64,000 bases of DNA. Origin: Balamuthia mandrillaris (taxonomy: Eukaryota > Discosea > Longamoebia > Balamuthiidae). Location of the stretch: assembly GCA_031835245.1 (NCBI GenBank), contig JAVKOQ010000004.1, forward strand, positions 496,001 through 560,000. Reading direction: 5' to 3'. The notes beneath the pieces were generated by a model. That model was not told the DNA's origin and ran no database searches. It worked only from the letters and a program-made list of their open reading frames with translations. Below are positions 43,545 through 54,513 of this stretch, piece after piece (positions within the stretch are counted from its first letter, which is position 1; each line of letters opens with the position of its first letter). Position numbers and translations under genes: made by a program.

Positions 43545-44435
43545 ATGGCAGCAGACTTGATGCAAAAAATTAAAAAATTAAGAGAAATTACAGATGCACC
43601 TTTTATTGATTGCAAAAAAGCTTTAGAGCAAACAGGTGCTGATTTAGATAAAGCAGTTGCTTGATTACAAGAAAACGGAAAAACTAAAGCACTTAAAAAA
43701 GCTGATAGAATTGCTGCTGAAGGTTTAGTTTTTGCTACTAAAAATGAAACACATGGTGTTATAGTAGAATTAAACTCAGAAACAGACTTTGTTGCAAAAA
43801 ATAAAAATTTTGTTGAATTATTACATTTAATTTCACAAACTTTATTAGAAAATGAATTTTCTTCAGATCAAGAAGCATTTAAATTAAAAACTAAAACAGG
43901 AAAGTCAATTGAAGATTCAATAACAGATGCAACAGCAACAATTGGAGAAAAAATTAGTTTAAGAAGATTTGAAAAAGTTGCAATTAAATCTGATGAACAA
44001 TTAGGAGTTTATATTCACCACAATGGACAAATTGCTTCCATAGTATTAATAAAATCAGAAAAAGAAGCAGTTGCTAAAAATATTGCAATGCACGTTGCAG
44101 CTTTAAATCCTGAATACATTTTTGTCAAAGATGTTCCTCAAGAACAAATTAAAAAATTAGAACAAGAATTCAAAGCATCTCCAGCTCTAGCAGGTAAACC
44201 AGAAAAAATTCAAGAAAATATTTTAAGAGGAATGATGAATAAAGAATTAGCTAAATATGTTCTAGTTGCTCAAGAATATGCTTTAGAACAACAATATACA
44301 GTTCAAAAATATTTAGAAACTAATCATTCAGAATTATTAAAAGTTGTTAGATTTGAAGTTGGAGAAGGAATCGAAAAACAGTCAGTAGATTTTGCTCAAG
44401 AAGTAGCGGCACAAATTAAAGAAAGTCAAAAATAA
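43545..44435 (+). CDS. tsf: Elongation factor Ts
   Basis: 296 residues. It exchanges GDP for GTP on EF-Tu. Blocks visible: the UBA-like start MQKIKKLREITDAPFIDCKKALEQT, the EF-Tu contact TDFVAKN, and a long C-terminal coiled region. One TGA Trp in AVAWLQENG. GGAG lies just before the ATG, and the rpsB extension ends one base before it, typical rpsB-tsf coupling. Confidence 0.96.
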
Positions 44436-44443
44436 TATAATTT

Positions 44444-44479
44444 AAATTTTTCTATGTAATAATAGAAAAATTTTTGTAT
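44444..44479 (+). terminator. Terminator after tsf
   Basis: AAATTTTTCTAT (44444-44455) pairs with ATAGAAAAATTT (44462-44473), followed by TTG and T. It ends only a few bases before the ffh start. Confidence 0.75.
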
Positions 44480-44484
44480 TTTTT

Positions 44485-45821
44485 ATGTTTGATTTTTTAA
44501 GTAAAAGATTTCAAAAATCATTTGCTAAAATGAATGCTAAAACTACACTTAAGGAAGAAGACTTAAATGAAGTTATTAGAGAAATCAAATTAGCATTATT
44601 AGAAGCTGACGTTAACTTATTGATTGTTAAAGATTTTATTAAAGAAATTAAAGAAAAAGCTTTAGCAACCGAAATTACTTCAACATTAAATCCACAACAA
44701 CAATTTATTAAAATCGTAAATGAAAATTTAGTTCAAGTTCTAGGTGAAAAACCAAAACAAATTAAATATAATAGACCAATAGAAAAAATTGTTTTAGTTG
44801 GTCTTCAAGGTTCTGGAAAAACCACAACAGTTGCAAAACTTGCTCATTTTTCACTTAGAAAAAAACATATTCAAAAACCTTTATTAATTACTGCTGATAT
44901 TTACCGTCCTGCTGCCATTGAACAACTAATTCAGTTAGGAAAACAAATTAACATTCCAGTTTTTTCACAAAAAGATAGTACTCCACAAGAAATTGTAAGT
45001 GCAGGACTTGACTACGCTAGTTCCAATGATTTTGATTTAGTGATTATCGATACAGCTGGTAGACTTTCAATAGATGAAAAACTAATGCAAGAACTAAAAG
45101 ACATAGAAAAAATTGCCAAACCGCATGAAATTTTCTTTGTTGCTGATGCTCTTTCAGGTCAAGACATTATAAATGTAGCAAAGACATTTAATGAAAACAT
45201 TACTCTAAGTGGTTCAATTATCACAAAATTAGATTCTGATGCAAGAGGTGGAGCAGCACTTTCTCTTATTAAATTATTAAAAATTCCTATAGTTTTTATC
45301 GGTACTGGTGAAAAAATCACAAATTTTGACTTATTTTATCCAGATAGAATGGCTTCTAGAATTTTAGGTATGGGAGATGTACTTTCACTAATCGAAAAAG
45401 CAGAAGAAGTAATCGACAAAGATCAAATAGGAAAAATAGGTAAAAAAATCTTTTCAGGAAATTTTAATTTAGATGATTTACTAAATAGTTTATATCAAAT
45501 TCAAAAACTAGGAAAGATTACTAAAATTATTAAATTAATTCCTGGTATGGCAGATAAAATAAATGCTGAACAAATTACTGAAGCTGAAAAGAAAATAAAA
45601 CTTTATGAAATTTTAATATCTTCTATGACTTTAGAAGAAAGAAAAAAACCTAAATTACTAAAAAATGATTCAAGAAAAAGAAGGATTTTAAAAGGATCTG
45701 GTAGAAGTTCACAAGAATTCAATAGACTTTTGAGCGAATTTGAACAAATGTCAAAAAAATGAAGGAAATGTCACAAAACAAAGGTGGTATTTTCAATTCA
45801 ATGATGCAAAATAAATTTTAA
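44485..45821 (+). CDS. ffh: Signal recognition particle protein Ffh, C-terminus frameshifted
   Basis: About 445 residues intended. Ffh binds the SRP RNA and signal peptides and delivers ribosomes to FtsY. GTPase motifs are GLQGSGKTTT, DTAGRLS and TKLDSDARGG; the M domain contains IPGMADKI and the RNA-binding KNDSRKRRILKGSGRSSQEFNRLL. After EQMSKK an A7 run (45753-45759) puts the rest out of frame; with A8 it continues MKEMSQNKGGIFNSMMQ to the stop at 45821. As given, the frame instead reads TGA as Trp and runs 15 codons into glyS (stop at 45867). The functional core is unaffected. Confidence 0.93.
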
Positions 45822-45832
45822 TAAGGAACAAA

Positions 45833-47209
45833 ATGGAAAACAAAATAGAAATGCAAACTTTAATTAATCATTTAAAACAATTCGGTTTTGTTTTTCAAGG
45901 ATCTGAAATTTACGGTGGTTTAGCAAACACTTGAGATTATGGTCCTTTAGGAGTTTTACTAAAGAAAAACATTCAAGATCTTTGGTGAGATTACTTTATA
46001 ACTAAGATTCATAACAATTTTGCAATTGATAGCAAAATATTATTAAATCCAAATGTATGACAAGTTTCAGGCCACACTAGCAATTTTAATGATCTTTTAA
46101 TAGAAAATAAAGTCAATAAAAAGCGTTATCGTGTTGATCATCTTTTTGAAGAACATTTTCCAAATCTGAATTTTAATGACTTTTCACAAGAGAAAATTTT
46201 AGAACTTTTAAAAGAAAAAGTTTTAAAATATGACAATTCAGCAACACGATGAGAAGAAATAAAACAATTTAATTTAATGTTTGAAACCCAACAAGGTGTA
46301 GTTGAAGATAAAAAATCAAAAATTTTCTTAAGACCAGAAACTGCTCAAGGAATTTTTATTAACTTTAAAAATATTCAAAGGTCTATGAGATTAAAGTTGC
46401 CTTTTGGTATTGGTCAAATTGGTAAGTCTTTTAGAAATGAAATCACACCAGGTAATTTTATTTTTAGAACTAGAGAATTTGAACAAATGGAACTTGAAAT
46501 CTTTTGTCATCCAGAACAAGCTAACCAAATTTTTGATGATTATTTGAACAAAATTCAAGATTTTTTATTTAATGAATTAAAAATAAACAAAGGTTTAGTA
46601 AGAGTTAGACATCATAAGCAAGAAGAATTAGCGCATTATTCATTGGCAACTAGCGACATTGAATTTTTATTTTTATTTGGTTGAGGAGAACTAATCGGAT
46701 TAGCAAATCGTTCTGATTTTGATTTAAAAGCTCATTCAGCTGCTTCAGGTGAAAAATTAGATTATCTTGATCCCTTTACTAATCAAAAATTTTTTCCTTA
46801 TATAATTGAGCCATCTATGGGAGTTGATAGATTGTTGTTAGCAGTTTTAACTAATTTTTACAAAGAAGAAAAATTAGAAGAAAACGAAGAAAAAAGAAGT
46901 CTTTTAGCGTTGCCTTACTCTCTTTCTCCATTTAAAGTTGCTATTCTTCCTTTAGTTAAAAAACTAAGTCCTAAAGCTTTGGAAATTTATAATCTTCTTC
47001 TTAAAAATTCTATTTCTGCAACATTTGATGAAAATAATTCAATAGGAAAAAGATATAGAATTCAAGATGCTATTGGTACTTATTTTTCAATTACAGTTGA
47101 TTATCAAAGTTTAGAAGATAATACAATTACAATTCGTGAGCGTGATTCTATGAAACAAAGTAGAATCGCAATTGATCAATTGCTTAACTTCTTAGAAAAG
47201 GCAAAATAA
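45833..47209 (+). CDS. glyQS: Glycine-tRNA ligase, single-chain type
   Basis: 458 residues, alpha2-type class II synthetase. Visible blocks: [15 protein letters not shown]-like start, motif 2 region ([24 protein letters not shown]), the ATP-binding [21 protein letters not shown], and motif 3 [15 protein letters not shown]. The C-terminal anticodon domain has [10 protein letters not shown] and [20 protein letters not shown]. Many Trp by TGA. AAGGAAC site. Downstream dnaG starts 5 bases after its stop. Confidence 0.95.
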
Positions 47210-47214
47210 GGTTA

Positions 47215-49002
47215 ATGCTAAATAAAGAAATTGAAACTATAATCAATCAAGTTAATATTTTTGAAGTAATTTCAAATTTTATAAATTTAAGTAAAAAAGG
47301 AAATGACTTTTTAGGTCTTTGTCCTTTTCATGAAGATTCTTCACCTTCTTTATCTGTTTCTGTATCTAAAAAAATCTTTAAATGTTTTTCTTGCAATGTT
47401 GGTGGCAATGTTTATTATTTTGTTAAACGTCTTAACAATTGAAATGATTTAAAAACCCTAGAATACTTTGAAAAAACATTCAATCTAAACTTAAATTCTT
47501 CACTTATCGCAAAAAATGTTAAAGAATTTACTCCAAATGAAGAAAAAGCTTTAAAAGCACTAGAAGATGCGTTTTTATTTTTTTCTTTAGAACTCAAACA
47601 AAATAGTCCTGATTATCTTAAAAAATATTTACTACAAAGAAATTTAACAAAAGAAATAATTGATTATTTTTCTTTGGGATATTGTCCAAAATCAGGAATT
47701 AAAGAGAAATTGTTAAAAAAAGGACATGATGAAGCAATTTTACTAAATTATTCACTTCTTTCCTTTGAAAACAAGACAGACATTTTTCAAGATCGTATCA
47801 TCTTTACGATTAAAAATTCAGAAGGTCAAATTGTAGGTTTTTCAGCTCGTAAAATCTTAGATTCTACTCTAGGGCCAAAATATATTAATTCATCTGCTAA
47901 TTCTTTATTTGTTAAATCACAAATTTTATATAACTATTCAAATGCAATTCAATATGCCAATGCTTCAAAAACTTTGATAATTTGTGAAGGATTTATGGAT
48001 GTGATTGCTTTTTTTAGAGATGAAGTTAAAAATGTTGTTGCTCTTATGGGTACAGCATTAACAAAAGATCACATTTCTTATTTAAAACCTTTTGAAATCA
48101 TATTAATTTTAGATTCAGACCAAGCAGGAATTGATGCGTCACTTAAGTCAATTTCACTACTTTTAGAAAATAAAATTTCTATCAAAGTACTAAAAAGAAA
48201 ATTAGAAAAAGATCCAGATCAATATTTTGTTACAAATGGTAAAGGATCATTAAAATTAGAACTGGACAACACGCAAGATGCAATTCATTGAGTTTACAAG
48301 AAATTATCTGAAAAAATTGTTAAAAATGATTTAAAAACTCTAGATACTTTTATTTATGATTTTTCAAAATATTTACAACATTATTCTATAAATTTTCAAA
48401 ACAATTTTATTGAACAAGCTGAAAAAGATTTTTCTATTCCTAAGGCTTCTTGAAAACTCGTAAATCGCTGAAGTTCTAATTCAAGATATTATTATCCAGA
48501 AACTACTACTAACAACGACAATTTATCACTAATACCTACTTCTAACGATTTAGAAACTTTAGGTGTTGAACCTAAACACCCACTATTTCAAAAAAAAGTA
48601 TTTAATATATCTCAATCAGAAAAAATTCTTTTATTTTCTTTATTACATAAACCTGAATTTTTAAAAATTATCACTTTTTTTAATTATCAATTTCAAACTT
48701 CAATATTTCAAAGTTACTATTCTGAATTAGTAGCTACTAATTTTAATTTAGATGTGATTAAAAAAGTTTATTATAACCTTAATGCGTCTTCAACTATCAA
48801 AGGTAAAACATTAAAAATAGAAACTTCTGCAGATAAAATAGAAATGCTGATTAAAACTTTAAATATAGAAAAACAAAAACAAAAAATTGCAACACTTTCG
48901 AAATTATTAAAAAATAAAACTTCTTCAGAACAAGAAATTAAACGTTCTATATCAGAAACACAAAAAGAAAACAGTTTAAACAAAAACAAACTACAAAAAT
49001 AA
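47215..49002 (+). CDS. dnaG: DNA primase
   Basis: 595 residues. It makes RNA primers for replication. The zinc domain CPFHEDSSPSL...CFSCN (CHC2 type) is at residues 36-65, the RNA polymerase domain follows with DRIIFTIKN, and Toprim motifs are ICEGFMDVIAF and ILDSDQAG. The C-terminal helicase-binding domain is divergent and Lys/Ser/Glu-rich. Four TGA Trp codons. The dnaG-rpoD order is the classic macromolecular-synthesis arrangement (without rpsU). Confidence 0.94.
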
Positions 49003-49027
49003 AATCCAATCCTTAAAAGGAGTTATT

Positions 49028-50601
49028 ATGACAACAAAAAAACAACTTCTACATCTGCAACAACAACTGATACATTAAGTTCTTCAAAAAAACCAGCAAA
49101 AAATTCATCTACAAAGAAAACTCAAACAAAATCAAGCGCAAATCAAGCCTCAACCACTAAATCCAAAACCAAAACAACTAAAAAAAGCACAACTACAAAG
49201 CAAAACACAACTAAAACAACTACGAAATCCACAAGTTCTAAAACAAAATCAGAAAAAAGTGGTTCTTTTGATATGTCATCATTAATTAAAGAATTAAAAG
49301 CAGGAATGAAAGCGTTAAATAAAAAATATTTAACACAACACGAAGTTATGCAATTTTTAGAAAAAAATAGACTTGAATTAGATACAGATGAAGCAGTTGA
49401 AGAATTTTTAAATACATTAATTAAAAACAAAATTCTAAATACAGATGCTGATGATTTAGATAAAGAAGATATTGATGTAAAAGACTTTGCCCAAACAATC
49501 AAAGAAAAACAATATGATCTAAGTCATCACAATTATGACGATTCAGATTCTGATTTAGCTTTTATGGAATCACTAAAAGATGATGACGATTTTCTTGAAG
49601 ATGATTCTTTGGATGACGATGATTTTGAAGATGATTTAAAAATTAGGGATATTCATGATATTGAACTAGACAAAATTCATATTAATTCCAAAAGTCCATA
49701 TATTTTGAACGATGCAGCTTATAAAAATAAGTTATCCGATACTAATGACATCATCAAATGATATATGCGTTGAATAGGAAAATATGGAAAATTACTAACT
49801 CCTGAAGAAGAAAATAATTTGGCAAAACAAATCAAAAACGGTGGTCGTGCAGGTAAAAGAGCAAGACATACATTGATTAATAGAAATTTACGTTTAGTAA
49901 TTAATAACGCTAAAAGATACAAAAATCGTGGTCTTACTTTTATTGATTTAATTTCTGAGGGAAATCAAGGAATTTTAAAAGCTGTTGATAAATATGATTA
50001 TACAAAAGGATATAAATTTTCAACTTATGCAACTTGATGAATTAGACAAGCAATAACTCGAGCTGTTGCTGATCAAGCAAGAATAATTCGTATTCCTGTG
50101 CATATGGTGGAAACTATTAACAAAATTAACAAAATCGAAAGAGAATTACGGCAAGAATATGGGGTTACTCCAACTGATGAACAAATTGCTGAAGTTATGG
50201 GTGGTGATTTTACAGCTGAAAAAGTTAGATATACTAAAAAAATCAATATTGACCCTATTTCTTTAGACAAAGCAATTGGTAAAGAAGAAGATAGCTCATT
50301 TTCAGATTTTATTAAAGACGAAAGTGTAATTTCTCCAATAGATTACTCTGAAAGAGAAGAAAAAACTAAAATTTTAAAACAAATGATTGAAAATAATCTT
50401 GACAATGATGAAAAAGTTTTCATTATGAAACGTTATGGATTTGGAACTGATCCAAATGGTGAACAATACAGAATCCATAGTTTTGATGAATTAGCAAAAG
50501 AAAGAGGAGTAACTAAAGAAAGAATTCGTCAAATTGAATCTAAAATTCTTAAAAAATTAAGACATCCACAAAAAAAGTGAAAACAAAGGGATTTAATTTA
50601 A
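49028..50601 (+). CDS. rpoD: RNA polymerase primary sigma factor, N-terminus frameshifted
   Basis: The ATG at 49028, preceded by AAAAGGAG, opens MTTKK and then meets an A7 run (49036-49042) that shifts into a stop. One more A would give about 524 residues: a Lys/Thr/Ser-rich N-terminal region, an acidic stretch ([19 protein letters not shown]), and regions 2-4 with [55 protein letters not shown], and region 4 [22 protein letters not shown]. The longest frame as given starts at 49273. Downstream Trp codons use TGA. The conserved part is intact; the sigma factor is essential. Confidence 0.9.
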
Positions 50602-50602
50602 T

Positions 50603-51373
50603 TTGAAAACAACAATTAGTCAAATTTCTAATTTTTTAAATGAAATTTTTCCACTTGAAAAAGCTGAACTTTGAGATAAATCAGGTTTTAGTTTTTATTT
50701 TAATAATATAGTTTCAAAAATTATTATTTGCATTGATTTAACACCTGATATTTTAACTCGAGCACTGCAACAAAAAGTTAATTTGATTATTACTCACCAC
50801 CCTTTTTTATTTTATAAAACCAAAAAAGAAAATTATCAATTTAGTCCATATAAAAAAACAATGGTCAAAGCTATAAATCAAGCAAAAATCAGTGTTTTTT
50901 CTTTGCATACAAATTATGACTCAAGTAATCACGCAACAGCTAGAGCTATTTTATCTTCATTGGATTTACAAGTATCTTCAACACAAGCAATTGATGATTA
51001 TAATCTTTTAGTTAACACTAATATTAAATTTTTAGAACTTGTTTCAAAAGTTAAAAATACTTTAAATTTAAAGCATTTACAAACAAATTTACAAAAAAAT
51101 TTAACAATTAAAAAATTAGCAATTTTACCAGGTTCAGCTGGAATTGAAGCAGTTTTATTAGCCAAAAAACATAAAGCAGATTTGGTAATAACTTCAGATT
51201 TAAAGTGATCAGATCAATTGGCTTTTGTTTATAAAAAGGTTAATGTTCTTTTAGTTTCACATTTAATTGAACAATTTTTTGTTTTTGATATCAAAGCAAA
51301 ATTAGAACAAAGTTTTAAAAATAGCTTTGACATAAAAATTGAATTATTAGAAGAAATACTTTACAATTTATAA
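50603..51373 (+). CDS. Nif3-like dinuclear metal centre protein
   Basis: 256 residues from a TTG start at 50603, chosen because AAAGGG precedes it and no ATG exists upstream of the first conserved strand. Metal ligands of the DUF34/NIF3 family are visible: ITHHPFLF (HH), [10 protein letters not shown] (His and Asp) and a C-terminal VSHLIEQFF region with His and Glu. Family role is uncertain (GTP cyclohydrolase I type 2 was proposed and disputed); the call is by homology only. Located between rpoD and nfo. Confidence 0.85.
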
Positions 51374-51389
51374 GGAAAATAAAGAAAAA

Positions 51390-52217
51390 ATGATTAAATT
51401 AGGTTCTCATATTTCATTTAAAAAACCCGGTTATTTAACTAATGCAGTTGAAGAATCACTTCAAAATAAAGCAAACACAATGATGATTTTCCTAGGTGCT
51501 CCACAAACAACTAAAAGGGTTGATTTTGCTAATTATAATTTACAAACTTATTTAGAAAAATATCAAAATCTTATCCCACCTGAAGATATTATCGTTCATG
51601 CCCCTTATATAGTAAATCCTTCAAGTGTGACAAAACACCAATTCGCCAATGATTTTTTAATTCAAGAAATAAAACGGATGAATTACATTGGAGCTAAATA
51701 TTTAGTTTTACACCCCGGTTCTTATACAACTTTTACTAATAAACAAGCTCTTGAACAATTGATTAAATCTTTAAAATACATACTTTCACAAACAAAAAAC
51801 GTAGTAATTACAATCGAAACAATGGCTGGAAAAGGTACTGAAGTAGGTACAACTTTTGAAGATGTAGTTTATATTGTAGAAGCTGTTAATTCAGAACGTG
51901 TTGGTGTTTGTTTAGATACTTGTCATGTTTGAGATGCAGGATATAATTTGCACAATTATGAAGAATTTATAGCAAAAATAAAATCCACTAGATTAATAAA
52001 TTATTTAAAAGTTATTCATCTAAATGATTCCAAAAATGAGTTAAATTCTAAAAAAGATCGACACGAAAATATTGGAAATGGTTTTATTGGCTTTGAGACT
52101 TTACAAAAAATAGTGCATGATCCTTTATTTGATAATATTCCAATTATTTTAGAAACTCCTTGAGTAGATAATAAACCAATTTACAAAGAAGAAATAGCAA
52201 AATTGCTTCAAAAATAA
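51390..52217 (+). CDS. nfo: Endonuclease IV
   Basis: 275 residues. It cuts at abasic sites in base excision repair and binds three zinc ions. Blocks: [86 protein letters not shown] and ILETPWVD, all typical. Two TGA Trp. Terminator follows directly. Confidence 0.96.
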
Positions 52218-52249
52218 AGAAAAACAAGTTTGAGAACTAGTTTTTCTTT
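52216..52249 (+). terminator. Terminator after nfo
   Basis: AAAGAAAAACAAGTT (52216-52230) pairs with AACTAGTTTTTCTTT (52235-52249) with one A-A mismatch; loop TGAG. It overlaps the nfo stop codon. The following 170 bases up to the IS hold no gene. Confidence 0.85.
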
Positions 52250-52425
52250 ATTTTAAATTTTAAAAAATTACGCTTTTCGAAAATAAATATAAAACGATAA
52301 ATTACTTTAACAAAAAGCATATGTAAAATATTTAAGAACCAAATTGTTACCAATCTAAGTGTTCAAACAAAAAATTCTCATTTATTTGAAATCTTCATCT
52401 TTTTAACAAAAGATCAATGTGAAAA

Positions 52426-53977
52426 TGAGTAGATTCTCTTTTCTTAGAAAAATAGAAAAGGGAATTTTTTATGAAATATTCAATAGAATTTAAATTAGAA
52501 TGTGTAAAAAAATACAAAAAAGGAATTGAAATTAAAAAGCCTGATTTTGCTAATACAAGTCAAAAAAATTTTTTAAATCAAGTATATTTTTGAGAAAAAA
52601 TTTATGACAAATTAAGAGTTGAAAGTCTTAAGAAAAAACCACGAAATAAAAAGTGAACTATATATCAAAGATTAAACATAGTTAAAAGATTTTTAGCTGG
52701 TGAAATAATGATCAAAATTTCACTTGAAAATAATCTTAATCCAAGTCAAATATCTTTTTGAGCGAAAAAATATTTAGAATCGGGAATTAGTGGTTTAGAA
52801 TTAAACAAAGGAAGACCAATAATGAAATCTAAAATTCTTAATGATAAACTTTCAAAAGTTTCAAAAAATTTAAATAGTAAAGATCAATCAAATTCTTCAT
52901 TATCTGTATATGAAGAACTCAAACTTCTTAAAAAAGAACTCAAACACTTTAAAAAAAGAGAAAAAAACTTTGAAAAAGAAATTAAACTTTTAAAAAAGGA
53001 AAATGAAGTTCTAAAAAAGTGAAAAGCCTTGGTAGAGATCTTTGACTCAAATCAACCAAGGCAAGAAAAAATAAAAAAAATTTATAATAGAGTAAAAGCT
53101 GATAAAAATCTTCGATTAACTCAAGTATTAAAAGAGTTTTCTATTCCTATATCTACTTTTTATTATGAATTCAAAAAAGAAGATTTTGACAAGAAAAATG
53201 AAGAAATTATAAGTCAAATGAAGCTTATTTTTGAAGAAAATAAAGCAAGATATGGAAAAAGAAGAATAAAAGCTGAACTTAATAATAGAGACTATAAAAT
53301 TGGATTTAAAAAAGTTCGCAGATTAATGAAAAAATTCAATCTCAAAGCAATTTGTTCTAGAAGAAAATACAAATCTTACAAAGGAACAGTTGGCAAAATT
53401 GCAGACAATATTTTAAATAGAAATTTTGTTGCTACTCAACCAAATCAAAAATGAACTACAGATGTAACTGAATTTAGCGGACCATTTGGAAAAGCATATT
53501 TATCGCCAATTTTAGATATGTTTAATGGCGAAGTTATTGCTTGAGATTTGTCTACAAGCGCTAACCAGCAAATTAGAAAAATGCTTCAAAGAGCTTTTTT
53601 CAAACACAAAAATCTTGAAGGTTTAATTTTTCACAGTGATCAAGGTTGACAATATCAACATAAACAATTTTCAGAAAAATTAAAACAAAAAGGAATAACT
53701 CAGTCCATGTCTCGAAAAGGAAATTGTTTAGATAATAGCGTTATTGAATCATTTTTTGGGACATTAAAAAGAGAATGTTTTTATGGTCGCGAAAAAGAAT
53801 TTTTAACTTTTAAACAATTTCACAAAGCAATTGCAAATTATATTTATTATTACAATTACAAACGAATTAAAGATAAAATAAAATGAATGTCTCCCATTAA
53901 ATTTAGGGAAACATTCATTTCAAATTATAATTAATTAAAACACTCAAAAATTTTTTCAAGAAAAGGGTATCACCTCG
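52426..53977 (+). mobile_element. IS3-family element, copy 3 (1552 bp), potentially active
   Basis: The left end is TGAGTAGATTCTC at 52426; the right end GGGTATCACCTCG at 53977, where the final A of the other copies is G. The inner linker is longest here. Flanks AAA and AAT do not form a target duplication. Its transposase frame is open throughout. It lies directly upstream of the S10 operon promoter. Confidence 0.9.
52471..53934 (+). CDS. IS3-family (IS150-like) transposase, continuous A+B frame
   Basis: 487 residues when TGA is read as Trp at six or more sites. N-terminal HTH domain (orfA part) with KKWTIYQRLNIVKRFLAG and NPSQISFWAKKY; a Lys/Glu-rich coiled linker; the A/B junction VLKKWKALVEIF; then the orfB part with HTH-21 (YGKRRIKAELNNRDYKIGFKK) and the rve/DDE core: KWTTDVTEF (D), IFHSDQGWQY (D), and DNSVIESFFGTLKREC (E). 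The A6G heptamer (53013-53019), normally a -1 shift site, lies at the junction, but here the two parts are in the same frame. One codon (an Asn in ANNQQ) is missing relative to copies 1 and 2. Confidence 0.92.
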
Positions 53978-54036
53978 AATGAGTAAATGACTTTCATAAT
54001 CAAATAATTATTTACTTAATAAAAACAAAAAAATAT

Positions 54037-54064
54037 TTGGTGTTTTTAAAAAAAGGAATATAAT
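54037..54064 (+). promoter_or_regulatory. S10 operon promoter
   Basis: TTGGTG (54037-54042) and TATAAT (54059-54064) are spaced by 16 bases, 60 bases downstream of the IS end. It is a near-consensus sigma-70 type promoter, the best seen in the window. Confidence 0.75.
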
Positions 54065-54074
54065 TAAAAAACTA

Positions 54075-54180
54075 AATTTAGGACTATGAAGCATAAGGTT
54101 GCGATACACTAAAGAGAGTTGTTAGTTAGTTATCGGTTTTTATGTAGAGTCTGGTTTTAGAAAAAACCAAAGGAGACAAC
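54075..54180 (+). promoter_or_regulatory. S10 operon leader with hairpin before the ribosome site
   Basis: About 110 bases of leader before rpsJ. It ends with TGGTTTT (54152-54158), loop AGAA, AAAACCA (54163-54169) directly in front of the AAAGGAGA site. The upstream part (GGACTATGAAGCATAAGG...) is richer in G and C than intergenic DNA. In other bacteria the S10 leader is bound by L4; whether this one is cannot be judged from sequence. Confidence 0.5.
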
Positions 54181-54191
54181 ATTTTATTTTT

Positions 54192-54506
54192 ATGGATAAA
54201 ATTCAAATTAAACTAAAAGCATTTGATCATCGTCTAATAGACAATGCAACAGCGAAAATAGTTTTAGTTGCAAAAGAAGCAAATGCCGAAGTAAGTGGTC
54301 CAATTCCACTACCAACCAAAAAAGAAATCTTTACTATCTTGAGATCAGTTCATGTTAATAAAAAATCACGTGAGCAATTCGAAAGTAGAACACACCAAAG
54401 ATTAATTATTGTTAAAACAAACAGTTCTAATTCAAAAGTATTAGTAGACAAAATTAAAAGACTACAACTAAATTCTGGTGTTAAAGTAAGTCTAGAATTA
54501 TCATAG
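54192..54506 (+). CDS. rpsJ: 30S ribosomal protein S10
   Basis: 104 residues; [19 protein letters not shown] and [26 protein letters not shown] are diagnostic. First gene of the S10 operon. No TGA. Confidence 0.97.
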   Translation: MDKIQIKLKAFDHRLIDNATAKIVLVAKEANAEVSGPIPLPTKKEIFTILRSVHVNKKSREQFESRTHQRLIIVKTNSSNSKVLVDKIKRLQLNSGVKVSLELS

Positions 54507-54513
54507 GAGAAAC

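Noticed and set aside
49143-49502. Minus-strand ORF opposite the rpoD N-terminus (Val/Phe/Leu-rich)
   Set aside because: Shadow of the Lys/Thr/Asp-rich sigma factor region; no start context.
52250-52425. Small RNA or ORF between nfo and IS copy 3
   Set aside because: No hairpin, promoter or ORF of note beyond the nfo terminator.
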